A stretch of DNA of 64,000 nt from Dillenia suffruticosa (lineage: Eukaryota > Streptophyta > Magnoliopsida > Dilleniales > Dilleniaceae), in contig JAVTVX010000010.1 in NCBI GenBank assembly GCA_033439265.1, forward strand, positions 21,937,056 to 22,001,055, in the 5' to 3' direction. Below are positions 34,703-46,800 of the stretch, piece by piece. The notes under the pieces were generated by a model, which was not told the DNA's origin, did not search any database, and worked only from the letters and a program-made list of their open reading frames with translations. A program made the position numbers and the translations under genes. Within the stretch, counting starts at the first letter, position 1, and each line of letters starts with the position of its first letter.

Positions 34703-36981
34703 CTTATCCTTTTCAATAAACAAGGGGGAGGGAGGAGTGTAGCTAGCTACAACACAAATTGGGTAGTCGTGGAGGAGGCAAAAAGGACACAAAAACTACT
34801 GTCATGTTCTTTTTAGTTCATAGAGTTGGGGGTGTGAAAACAAAAGGGCTGAAGCTTTATGCACGATATATGCTGGCTTTTCATTTTTCTTTTGAAATAG
34901 TATAGTTGCAGGAGCACTAAAGAGGACTCCAATTTCCAGGAAGATGCCGGTAAGTGAAAGAGGACAAAAGGCAAAGAGAGTGAGCATAACAGGACACCAC
35001 ATAGCAGTCCCAAGTGGTCGAGCCACCGACAACGACTCCCTTATTTTTCTTCATGGTTCTTGTTTATTCCCCATGGTCCGTGACCATATTATTGGTGGGT
35101 CCTGCTCTCTCAGTTTTCGGGTTTCCCTGGATCCGAAATGAAAGTCCGAGAGCCAAATACAACAGATTTTATTTGGGTAATTTTACTAATTTATTCAAAT
35201 GTTTAAACCTGTGAACGACCTTACAATTAAGGATAAGCTTTGGTCTGAATTGTGGTCAAAGGGTTCCAAAAAATTAATTGTGGCCAAGGCATAAATATGT
35301 GCATGACTTCTCTATATTTTAATTGATTAACCTAAAATCTTGATTAGGTATATATTAATATTTAATCGTTAATCCAATGATCAATTATGATTGTTATATT
35401 TTTTAATTAGAAACTTACCGCAATATATTTTCATTTTTGGACAAATGTGTTGCCAAGTAAGATAGTGATGGTCCGGATTAGTGATGACCGAGGTTGATTA
35501 AAATAGTGATCGACCAATGGATTTGATTCAACTGGATATGAGATTGAGTACCGATCGAGATTCGTCTCTTGCAGAGAGTATTGGATCTTCATATATATGA
35601 ACCATTCCTCATTGAGAGATCCATCCTCTAAAAAGAGTCACTATAATGATAGATTTGAATTAATTGAAATAAAATCTCAAATATCGAGAGTTATGCCCCA
35701 ATATAAAATATAAAAAATAAAAAAGTAAAATAGTGATGGGGCAAGTAAAATTAATACCTTTACTAAAAAATTGTTATGAGAGTCAAATTTGAATGATCAG
35801 TGAGTGATACATATTTTATTAAATTAAATATTTTAAATGAAATCAATTTTTTTTTTAATTGAGTGAGATTCATTTAATAAAAGGTTTTGAATTGAAGTCT
35901 CGGCAAATGGTGAATTTTTATAATAATTTTTATTAATATAATTTAAATTTTAAACACTGAGATTGTAAAATGCGTGTCACATCCATTTAAATTCTCGTCA
36001 TCAGAATCTAGTTAATGCGGTGAAGATTTGGTTAAGAAATAGTGGAAATAGAAATGGGATTAGAAATGATTAATGGGTAAGACGTGACCCGTATTAAATT
36101 GGGTTGTTGCGTGCTTAAAACACGACAAATTCCTCCAAATATATTAAAAAACACAGATAGCTATCGGTAGCTGTAGCTGTCCCTGTCCGAGACCTTTCAA
36201 CATTCCACTTATTTTTTATGCACAAAAGAACCACAGATATGAAGAATGCAGTCTAGTACACTTAGGAGCTGTTCGCAAAACCACTGGACCGGCTGTGGTC
36301 ATTCTTCACTTGAATCAACCCCTTCTTTTTTAGAAACTAAAATTATATGACGTTCACGGCACTAGCAGCCTCCAGATGGCATGAAAATTCAAACAAATTT
36401 TTGCGATGGGGATGCCAGCTGTAGTGTGAAGTTATAATTTATTACGGCTGCTTTCAATCAAAACCACGTTAGTCGTGACAGGTCATATTTCAAAGACTTC
36501 CCCCTGAGCCTGACCCTGAGAGAGACTGTTTTGAAGACCGGGACATTTGGTCTTATCTCTCAATAATAATTATTATCCCTCAAACGCCACCATGATGGAC
36601 TTTCTTGCACCCCATTTTTTTTTACTTGGGTGCTTGCTGACTTCACTAATTTCCCTATTTTCCCACACTGAAAGACTGGGATTGGAGGACCTGTAAAGTT
36701 GGTCAAATTTAATAAGTGGATGAATCCAAGAAAGTGAATAGAATTGAACACAGGTGGGATTCAACCAAACCACAATAAACGCCGGCAAATGCTAATTAGA
36801 ACCAAAATTTGATTACTTAAAACAACGAACGTTAAAAAAACGATAATGAGATTTCCTCACGATATCAGGACAAATCAACCACAAATATCCCATTCCCACC
36901 ACGACAACCTTCTGCTCAACTCTCAGTTGTTACTTTTTTACAATATCTTTCTACCATAATCTTTGACTAATCAAACTCTAA

Positions 36982-38733
36982 TCACATAATGGAGCATGCA
37001 TTCGGGTTCTCATCACTGAACAGCTGTGGTGCATGTAACCTTTCCACTGCGTAGGTCGCTCCTTCCGGGTACCCCACTTCATACCCAGCCATAACTGGCA
37101 TCACATACCCACCACCTGGCCCATTTCCATACGCCATATTGTAGTTGTAACCCTGAACAAGTCCATAGTTTGGTGCGTATCCGAACGCGGGTCCATACCC
37201 GTATCCGGTAAACTCCATTCTGTTCCCCACTTCATTCTTCCCGCCATCTACGCCGCCTCCGCCGCCGCCGCCGCCGCCGCCTCCTTTTTCCTTCTTCCCC
37301 TTGTCTCCGCCCGCTCCTCCGCCGCCGCCGCTTTCCTTGTCCTTCTTCGGTGGAACAATTTCAACAGATCTCTTCAGCTTCTCTTTCAAAGACTCGGCTA
37401 ATGCCTTCGTGTCCATTGTTCCCGTCACTGTTACCAAGTCCTTCTGCATGTCTATAGACATTGAGTGGTACCCTGTAACGCCCTTTTCTTCTATTAATAA
37501 TTGAACTGACATGACTGAACTGAACCCAAATTTTTTTTTTCAAATGAAAATTGAAAATTGAAACTTGAAACTTAAAAATTGAAAATTGAAAATTGACCTT
37601 TGGTCTTGGAAATCACACGGTGAATCTTCTGGACACAGCCCTCACAGTGCAATGCCATCTTAAGAACTGCCGTTGTCACCGGAGCCTACACAAATTATTT
37701 TAATTTTAATTAATAATTAAATTCTGACAATTACAGATTTTTAAAAAATAAAATAAAATCAATGTGGACTGAAACTGAAAAGTATACCGTCTGCAAATCA
37801 CATTAATAATGGCTTGAATCAGAAGAAACCAAAAACCATTTGATTCAATTTTTGAAATTGATGCAACGAAAAGACACCTGGGCTGGGAGTGAAAGTGAGA
37901 GGAGTAGTGCAGGTGGAGATTACCTCTTTCTCTTTGGTTTTCTTGTCATCTGATTTCTCTTTCTTCTCTGATTTGTTTTCAGACTTCTTGTCTCCGCCGC
38001 CGCCATTGGAGTCTTTGTTCTTGTTGTTAGGTTTAGGAGAGATGAGTTCAACTTTCTTCTTTGTTTTCTGAGCGATTTTCTGTTGCAGCTTTGTCGGATC
38101 TACTTGGCCAATTATGGTTAACTTGTTCGTGTCACTGGTTCCTCTCACGGCTTCTACACCTTCACTCAGAGAGAGAGAGAGAGTTGAGTGAGTGAGCAAG
38201 TTCATTACAATTTGTATTATTTCGATAAAAAAAGAGAGAAATTCGATGGAAGAACAGAGCAAAACACGGATTACGATTAGTTTGAATTGAATTGGAAAAA
38301 AAAAATAGAAACTAGAATTCTCGAAAAAGGAAAAGTCAAAATCAGAACAATTTTTTAGAGCCAAGACAACCGCGTAAGAAAAAATTCCAGAAAATAAAAG
38401 GAAAAAAAAAATACACAGCAGAAAGCGAATTGCAGATGCAGTTGAAACCGTTTCCAACTTCAACTGAACGAAATCTCAAATGCGAGAAAGAGAGAGATTC
38501 TGAAAATTGCTAAATTAATTGTAATAGAGGAAACAGAGTTTAAAAGGGAAAAAAGAAGAGTACATACCATCCATGCCCTTAACAACTTTCTTGAGTTTGT
38601 CACAACAGCCTTCACAATGCATATCGACCTTCACCACCACTTCAATCGCCTTATTAGCATCATCGCCATTGGTTTTGCCTCCTTCTCCTTTGTTCTTTTT
38701 CTTCTACAAAACACAAAATCAAAACTAATTAGA

Positions 38734-38772
<39 letters not shown>

Positions 38773-38802
38773 AAGAAGAGAGAAAAAAAATACCCCTCCC
38801 AT
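36982..38802 (-). CDS. HIPP: heavy-metal-associated isoprenylated plant protein with two HMA domains
   Basis: Five coding exons on the minus strand: 38802-38794 (only Met-Gly-Gly), 38703-38568, 38159-37924, 37685-37598 and 37472-36982, giving 319 aa. HIPPs are metallochaperone-like proteins anchored by farnesylation. HMA1 has MHCEGC (31-36) and HMA2 has LHCEGC (139-144), both with the two metal-binding Cys. Between them is a Lys/Asp/Glu-rich linker, and after HMA2 a Gly-run region and a Gly/Tyr-rich segment. The C-terminus CSIM is a CaaX box of the farnesyl type. The last exon acceptor was chosen at TACAG before GGTACCAC. It gives KTKGYHSMSIDMQKDLVTV, the family-typical spacing, whereas the longer open frame with its ATG at 37512 would put intron sequence into the HMA fold. 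A GA microsatellite (about 38739-38768) lies in intron 1. It resembles Arabidopsis HIPP3/5/6-type proteins. Confidence 0.92.
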
Positions 38803-39581
38803 TGGTGCAGATGTAGAGGAACGGAAACAAAAAGAGCAAGGGAAGAATAAGCAAGCACGAATGCGACTATAAATAGGGGAAAATAAGGTATGTTGATGAT
38901 GACGATGATGAGTATTCATGGATGGATGTTGAATGATGATGATGTATGGTTGAGGAATTAAAAAAATAAAAAAAGGGTTTGTCGTTTTATGGGTTTTGAC
39001 GGAGGGTGCAGATCGCGACCAGATAAACAATAGCAGAACCAATAACAGGAAGGCAGCGAACCCTTTTGTTGGCACGTGTTGCTGGATGACATGAGTGGTC
39101 TTCCCTCTTTCCCCACTATTTCTAAATTTCTTTGTGCAACAAATAAAAATAAATTAATTCATTCTCTCCCCAAAATGCTATTTCTACAAAAAAATAGAAG
39201 CATGAGCATAACACACAATCATGGCAGGATTATGTTAGATCAGATAAAGGCAACTCAACCGATAGGAGGAAAGATCATTATTACCAAAATACCCAACCAT
39301 CTCAATGATTTCCCTTTATGTAGTTTCTTGGAACATGGCACGGGCACGTGAACCTTGGAGCCAAATAATTGTTTTAAAGTTTTCTCGCTTTGTAAGTGGC
39401 CCCGTGTCTTTTTTATTTTGAATGTCAAAAATAGAGACATCCGCCTTCAGACCTGTAAAGCAGCCATTCCAAGAAAACGTCGTCGTTTTAGCTTTTGGGT
39501 ATGGCGGTGGACATCGGGCCTATCATTTATTAGAAGTCTTGAATAGGCCCAGGCCCTGCCGTTCCGTCCCTCACTTCGCTT

Positions 39582-39618
<37 letters not shown>

Positions 39619-42082
39619 TGGGTGTGGGTGTGGGGGTGAGTGAGAGAGCGAGAGAGAGAAAGAAGAAGACTTGAATTTTGGAAACGCGTTGAAGATTTGG
39701 CTTCGGCTACCATTCTATGGTGTCTTTTTATTCTCAAATATGGACAATGATTTTGTTCTGCTCCTCTTGTCTTAGTCGGTGGTAGACATGCTATGTCGGC
39801 AGTATGAATTCCTTTTCTTTACCTCCGGATTTCAAATTTTAGGGTTTTTAACATTTAACACCTTCTTTCTTGAAATTAGGAAATGAAATCAATTCAAATC
39901 GCGGAAAAATAAAGATTCATTTGTTTTCTTGGGTTTCAAGAAAAATAATTGTATCTTTTTTTTCTTCATCCTGATATTGTTTTTGGTGAAAATAAATATT
40001 TTGATGAGAACTTCAAATTATAGCATTTGTTTTAGGATACCATTCGATTGAGCCACTCAAAACCTATGGGTACGTTTCGGGGAGAAACTTCAAGGGAGCT
40101 CATCAACAGATTGGAGGACATGCCAATCGCACGTGCCTTCGGAGATTTGACGATCACAGGTACCAGATGTGCTTACACACACACATGCTAGTTTACCATC
40201 CAATTTGACATTTTAAATTGCTCTGCTCACAATGCCTATAGCGTGGGTGATGATGCTATGATCTACTTATGTCTCTTGTTAGTTAGACATCGTTGCGGTT
40301 AGGCCGGGCCCCAAAAAAATTATGTATAAATCTTAATATAAAATTATTTCTAATATAATTATTTTGTAAGAAAATTAATTTTTACTTTTATACTTTTGTT
40401 TTCCCACAAAAAAATAAAAAAAATAAAAAAATCGGAGAACGAATTGACAAAGCAGGTCATATCAGGGTTAACTAATTAGAATATTCCCTTATATTTGAGA
40501 ACAGAGAGGGTGAAAGCAACTGATGGTAGACCAATGGGCTCTGAATGGTCTAAAATTTTTTGGCCCATTTTTCGGGTAGAGCTAGAATTAGAATGAGCTG
40601 TCCTAGGCATAATGGGCCGATGTTTTGACAACAAGTGGTTATGATATCATAAATCACGGGGGTTTTTTTTTTACGTGTTTTAATTAATTTAATTTGAGTT
40701 TTTACGGAGTTCTTATTTAAAAAACAATTCTTCTGATATAACTTTTTTTATTTTTAAATTTTAAACCCTAAATCTAATTAAAAAATATAAAATCTCATTC
40801 CATTAAATCGTTTACATCGACTACCCGTTGCTAATCCTTAATACTTTTTCTGGTCCCGAATATGTAGTATTAGTTGTACTTCAAGTAGATGAACGTTGTT
40901 GGTATTTTTTTTTTTTTTTGGGAGGTTCTTGACGGAGTTGTTACTTTATTGAGAACACATCATGGTAGAGTAGCATCAGAGAAGAGGACACCCTTCGGTA
41001 GACCCCTCTTGAGACTGAACCCTAGTTCACAGAAAAAAGGCCCAGGCCTGGGAGATAGTGAGAGTCACTGTTTTCTTTAAGTGTTGCTAGAAAGTACGAT
41101 AGAAAGTACGAGGAGAGGTGCAGAATGTTTAATTTGAGTTATCTTTTGTATTCTTTTCTAATCTTATGAAATTTTAAAACAGAGAAAAAGATTTGATATT
41201 ACTTGAATTTGAAATATCGCTCTAATATCATCTTATAATTTTATGTAATTAACATTCCTTGTAAATATTTAAAGTAGTAAAAAAAATCATTATTAATTAT
41301 TTTTTTATCTTAACAATACTAAATAAATACTTTATATTGATCAAGAATTGATATTTTAATGATTTAAACTCTTAAGTTCTAATTTGACTTTTACCCATTT
41401 ATTGTGCTAAGGAAAAAGGTACATCAAACGAGGAAAAGTATGTCCGAGTGGTCTAGAATTTAACATATATTCCAATGATACTAGGGAAGAGATGACTTAG
41501 GTGGAGGAATAGAAGAAATAGATGAAGAGCACGGCCAAGTTTCTTTGAAAATAAAAAGCGGAGAAAGTAAAATTATGTGGTGTTGTGGGTAATTAGTGAC
41601 CACCCTACTCCACTCTGTCATCGAGTACTCTTTCTTAACTTGGGGGTTCAGAAGTTGAGAAATTCAGTACTACATCAACAGTTCAACACAGCAGTAGGAT
41701 AAGGTTCATCTCAAAGACAGTTAATTCGACAAGCCTTGGCTCAATTCCTTTCTTTTGTTTGTTATAAGGAATTCCAAGGTTTTGCCTTTGTCCACTTCTC
41801 ATATTAGTCTTTACATATGTATTTATGTCATACCATCATAAATTTATAAAAATTTATTTTTTGTAACTTTTTAGCAGTGAGGTGCTCATTGATCATCTAA
41901 ATCGCTCTTATATTTATACGTAGCTCAGTTTTTTTTTTTTTTGGTAGTACTGAGTCCACCAGGTTATTAAACAAATTAATGATGAGTTGAGTTTAAGTTT
42001 TAGTTTCTTGATTTGTTATTCAATTTGAATCAATTTTCTACTCAGTTGACAGTAAAATAAGAATCACCAAATAAAGGAAAAA

Positions 42083-42303
42083 TCTAGCGAGCCTTTTTTT
42101 TTTATGTTTTGTTTTATTTTCATCATCGGTATCCGATATTTACTTGATTTGTCTTATTCGAATACTATATGGCTTATTTTTAGGGATTGGCTTTCTTAAA
42201 TCATTTTTTATTATTTCCAAACTCAAAAGTCAACTTTTAGTTAAGAGGATAGAGTGCTCTTGACCACTCAATCCAAATGAGTTTGGTATCTAGCAAGCAT
42301 TTA
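42083..42303 (-). mobile_element. SINE-family copy 1 of a tandem pair
   Basis: Poly(T) at 42094 marks the reversed tail. In reverse complement the right end has an A-box-like TGGTCAAGAGC (10 of 11 consensus positions) within GAGTGGTCAAGAGCACTC. It is flanked by TCTAGCGAGCCTTT (42083) and TCTAGCAAGCATTT (42289), a diverged target duplication. The body is only weakly similar to the other copies. Confidence 0.55.
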
Positions 42304-42483
42304 TTTATTTTTTTAACTTTTCACTATCGTTAATCGGGTTTTACCCGATTAATCCGGTTCAAAACCCATTGATTTTTTCAATTTCTTTTTTACCGCTCCC
42401 ATAACTCAAATTCGAGATGTTTAATTAAGAGTTGAAGTGTTCAATCAATCAATAATAAGAAGTTTGGTTCTAGCAAGCCTTTA
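42281..42483 (-). mobile_element. SINE-family copy 2 of a tandem pair
   Basis: The element at 42304-42461 has a T-rich left end and then ACCCGATTAATCCGGTTCAA, the family landmark. It is flanked by GTTTGGTATCTAGCAAGCAT (42281) and GTTTGGTTCTAGCAAGCCTT (42462), which differ by one indel and one base. The left flank is also the right target duplication of copy 1. Confidence 0.65.
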
Positions 42484-43471
42484 TGGTAACACTGTGGTGG
42501 AGTTTTCATTATCTAGGTCCTCTATCTGGGGTTTTGCACTATCTTCGCTTAGCTCCAAGATTGAGTTTTGCTTTGTTGCTTGGTAGCTTAGCCCTTTGTG
42601 CTTGTTTTTTTTTTTTTTTTTTTCTTTCTTTTTTTTTTTGGTTAGTCCTCTATATTTAATGGTAACACGACTGATGCTGTAAAGTTAATTAACTTCGGGC
42701 TTTTTTTTTTAAAAAAAAAAAAATTTGTTAGGGCGGGTTATAAAGCAATTACTTGTACAGTTGGGAAAAAAAAAATCAACAAATACCATAAAAAATCTTA
42801 TAAATGATATTTAAAAATTTTTGTAATTTCAATAGTACAAGTATTAGTCCACCTTAATATGAATTTTAATTTCGCCCTCGGACAATGCTATCTTTTCCTT
42901 ATCTATATTAGTCATAAACAAACAGTAATCAAAGATTTTTAAGCAGAAGAACCATCTTCACCCTTTATTTGCCATATTTTAGGCATGAGAATTCCGGTAC
43001 CCCACATAAATTATGAATGGACCTATGGTGGGAGCTAAAATCTCTTGCCTTCGGTTTTGTGATTGGCAGTATTTTGTTTTTTATTAATTGACAAAGCCAG
43101 ATGGACAGCATCTATCTAGCTAGACTGCTGGGAGGCCAACCCAGGTGAAGTCTGTTGGAGTAATACACGTGTCAAGTTGTCATTAGGCTGTACATAGAAT
43201 CCCACGTGGGAAGGGAGCTCAATATCACGTGGCCTCCACGCACGCAGAGGAGCCCCTACATTGGTTAATGTTGGGGAAGACCTACAAAACCAGAAAGAGG
43301 TAGACACAAGACGGCACCTTTTCTTTCTTTATTTCCTTTGTCTTGGATTTACTCATAATCATCATAGCTGCAACTTGTCAAACCCCTATCTTTATCTGTT
43401 TAATTATCGCTCTGTATCCATGGTTTTTTTCCCTGCCCTCACACCCCCAGGTGAAGCTGTGGTGTTATTGT

Positions 43472-43478
43472 TATATAC
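43472..43478 (+). promoter_or_regulatory. possible TATA box of the MIR530 transcript
   Basis: TATATAC lies about 155 bp upstream of the mature miRNA. A start about 30 bp downstream would give a primary transcript beginning near 43505. Inferred from position only. Confidence 0.4.
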
Positions 43479-43606
43479 ATGAGCTTTGCTTTCCTGGAAT
43501 CTTGGGATGTTAACAGCTTAGACTCAGGAGATTGGGAAGATGAGAGAGAGAGGGAGAGAGTGTGTGTGTGTGTGTGAAAGGTCCGGCAGTAGCTAGCTAG
43601 GAGCAA

Positions 43607-43830
43607 AATCCAAGATGCGGTCTTTTTCTGCATTTGCACCTGCACCTTACTACTTTTACTGGTTTTTTTGGCTTTTTGTTTGACCACTTGTAATTAAAGA
43701 TCAAGAAACGTTTGAAATATTTTGAAAGCTCCACAAGTTCACAGGATGTGTATGTGTGTAACAAAGAAATATGAAAGCAAAAGCCAGTTAATAAGGTGCA
43801 GGTGCAGCTGCAGGCGAAGGCCATTTCTTT
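43607..43830 (+). ncRNA. MIR530: MIR530 precursor
   Basis: The 20-mer TGCATTTGCACCTGCACCTT at 43629-43648 is identical to the mature miR530 I recall from poplar and citrus. On the same strand, AAGGTGCAGGTGCAGCTGCA at 43793-43812 pairs with it at 18 of 20 positions, leaving an internal AA/GC mismatch pair. Pairing continues inward (ACTGG at 43658 with CCAGT at 43784), and the outer flanks also pair in part, giving a long-loop hairpin. miR530 belongs to the 5' arm. Reported targets in other plants include PLUS3-domain and zinc-knuckle transcription factors. Overlapping ORFs at 43439-44060 are not genes. The precursor ends are approximate. Confidence 0.9.
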
Positions 43831-46800
43831 CACATGTTGATAACATGAATCCTAGGGGTTGCCTTTTTTTTTTTTGTCCTTTGTTGTTTTCTTTGTGTAG
43901 TGGATCGGCTTTACGACATTACTTACAGATCTTTCCATTCGGAGAATATTCTGATCTCAAGGAATATCAATGTGTTCTAAATCTAGGTATTAGTCTTGAA
44001 GAGCCAAAATATGTTTCATGCCATCAAAACACCTCAAGCGCCCAAAAGTATACTGCTTAGTTCTTTCTCCCCTTCAGTTTCTGAGGACCGTTCAAATCTC
44101 ATCTCCATGCTTGTTTGCAGGTCCAGCTTTGAACTACTTCCCCAGTCATGTAGATCTATGGAAGTGAACACATAAGGTAATGATCTTTTACTCCTCTCTC
44201 TCTATCAAAGGGAAAATGATGGTTTGAAACTGGGGAGATGAAAATTTTTGGGCTGTTAATCATCTATTCAAATTCAAACCACATTTTTGGTTATGCCCAA
44301 CTACCTCTGAAGCGCTTCCTTTTATTAGTTTGCATTAATTATCCGGAGTGGTTATGTTACTTAACAAAGTTGGTTCCTTAATGCGGAGTAGAGAGTGAAA
44401 GAAGTACTTTTGTCCGAGGAGGAGGTAAACAAGCAATTCCTGATAATTGTTTTGATTTCTTTGTTCACCTAAAACTGCCCATCACACTTGTGAACTGAAA
44501 TCTGTAAGAACAATTTATATCTTCTCTTATTTCTGACTTTGCCTTGTATATATAATTTTGAGTTATTTGTACTGAAAATTGAAAGGATCTAACAGAACCC
44601 CCCACATATCGTTCAGGATCCATTGTATGGATGATTCAAGTCTTGCAACTAAAAGAACTAGGTCATCCAATTGTTTGAATCTTATGAAACCCTTTTTAGG
44701 TTGAGATAAATTGGCACAATTTACAAGCGAAAATAGGTGTCTTGAGAAGTCTCGGCGGTGTCGTTCAGAACTAGGTCGGCAAATCGTGGTTTGCTGCATA
44801 GATTTAGTGTGCACTTTTCTCCTGGCTTAGCATTGGGGGTACCCTTATATCAAGGGCATTTTGATCGTTCCTTGATACTAGGTAACAAAACAATAGGTAT
44901 GATGTTATGGGGAACATTGCTTGGATTCCTGGAAAGTTGGTGTGGAACTTATTTACTGGCCAGCGACTTTAAGTAAATGTCTCAACACTTTTTTGGTAGT
45001 ACATGATTACATTCTTTGCGGCTGATTGAATATAAGATTAGGAGCAAACGTAAATGATGGCATCTTTACCTTTGATGAGAGTCGAATTTTGGGACAGACG
45101 AAATTCGCTCATGTATACCACATGGGGAAAGCAAACGTGGTATTAGCCTGAAATTAAGGGATTTAAAAGATACGAGTAAACTATCTGTTAGTTTTATATG
45201 CCCACTTTGGGGCAGTTTTACTTGCGGTTAGTTTTCTCTGAAAATAACCCCCTTAACCCCCCAAAAAATAACTCCCAATTTTTTGGTTGTGTGCAATCTC
45301 TCTCTCTCTCTCAAGAAAAGAATCATCCCAAAACATCAGCAAGGCCATTCTCTCTCAACGCTTGCAAAATCTTGTACTCTCTGATCTTCACACGTCCATA
45401 TATTCACTTGCATTTCATTATTGCAATCATTGCCATCGCAGAAACATCACCAACGGCAAACAGATTCATGCACTAATGCTTCCTGGCACGTGAGATTGAT
45501 TTTGGAAGATAGGACATTGCCAAGAGAAAGAGACCACAAGAATGAGACTTAGAGAATGCTCATGCTTGTGAAACATTTTCTTATGAGAGAATACTCAAGT
45601 GTTTGGGGAATTCTGAAAATTCCTTTCGTCATTTGGGTCACTAGACTTGGATTGAGGCATCGTGAATCCATGGTGGTGGTTCGTTTCATAATCACCATCC
45701 TGATCGAGCGATATGTACAAGAGTTCGCAGGTCTGTTGAATTTTTGGGAAGCTTACGCATCGAGGTATTTATCCGAAAATTCCGACTTCTAAATTTTATA
45801 TTCTTCCACATGCACATGTAATGTAATAAATACTTCACTATCGTATAGTACCATTCTTTTCCTTTGATTCCTCCTTTAAATGTGTGAAGTTAATTGACGA
45901 AAAGAAGATTACAGCTCTTAATTTGAGCCACTCTTACCGAGACTTATCAACGTTTTTAAAAAATGGTTCTAATTGGGAAAATACTTTTTTAACTAGAACA
46001 GTAGAATGCTAATTTCTTGGTTGGTCTCATGTGATTTTCATTAACCATTTAGCTGAGTTTTGTCTTAAATGGTCATTATATTGGGTTGAGCTCCAAACAC
46101 TTGTACCTCAGGAGTCTCGAGTCCCTCCCTCAACCCATTGCCCGACTAAAAAAAGGAGGAATTGTTCTCGACCTCTTTGCACCTCAGTTGTGTTGCATAG
46201 TTGCATTGTACAACCGACAATAGAAGTGTTAATTCACATGCTTGGTGTGATCATGCAGCACATTCCTTGTCGTTCTGATTTGGTGCTTGGTTACTGTACC
46301 TAAAAAAAATATACCATTTTTCATGCTATTCAGTATGTAAAAGTGAGGGTATTGAGGTTGAACCATGTTGATAGATTTATTGAGTCTGGCAACGCATCAC
46401 CAGTAGCATTAGCTCAATCACATCTTGCTTGCTTTAAGGTATACAGGTCTTGATTTGCATCCATGGTATACTTACTACGTTGAGAGTATTTTTCAATTTA
46501 CTTCTAGTTTTTTGTTTGAGCTGCCAAAGCCCAAGATCAAATCCATTTTTGTACGGATTTTCTAAAAATTTGAGTTGTTATTTCCATATTCTTTGGCTAC
46601 TTTAACTGATTAACGGGAGGGTGGTATATGCTCATTCCTCGTTGGTTTAATTCAAAATGGGATGGTATGGCAAGCCCAAAATGACAAATTACAAGCAATT
46701 CCGTGGAGAAAAGAGGAGGAATTATAAACGACGGCCATTATATGGGACATTTTCCTATTTAGTCGACAAAGAATCATCTCAAAATCTTTAGGACTACATA

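Larger units (their letters stand above)
30355..36981. other. 6.6-kb gene-free intergenic region
   Basis: It starts with the uL18 3' UTR. No ORF resembles a known protein; those at 34802-35214 overlap in several frames and have no exon support. It contains a SINE copy, a micro-insertion, a 35-T run, long G runs at 33901 and 34052, and the C15-A18 junction at 34670. Confidence 0.55.
38803..43471. other. 4.7-kb region without protein gene, upstream of HIPP and MIR530
   Basis: The left part is the HIPP promoter. A (TG)n tract lies at about 39585-39614 and continues as TGGG-type repeats. A 32-codon ATG-started open stretch at 40069-40165 ends at a GT but has no partner exon. A fragment at about 40760-40830 resembles the tRNA-like head of the SINE family in reverse. 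Poly(T) runs occur around 42605-42640. No protein was recognised. Confidence 0.5.

Noticed and set aside
40069-40165. 32-codon ATG-started open stretch ending at a GT (MGTFRGETSRELINRLEDM...)
   Set aside because: No downstream exon with matching phase and no recognisable domain; could be a gene relic, but unsupported.
43439-44060. Short proteins over the MIR530 locus
   Set aside because: The ORFs run through the hairpin on both strands, lack domains, and are better explained by the miRNA precursor.
45287-45792. Possible pentatricopeptide-repeat (PPR) gene remnant (GKQIHALML, later TWIEAS)
   Set aside because: Only two short suggestive motifs, separated by stops, and in a real PPR protein they would be far apart. 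Not enough to call a pseudogene without a database search.
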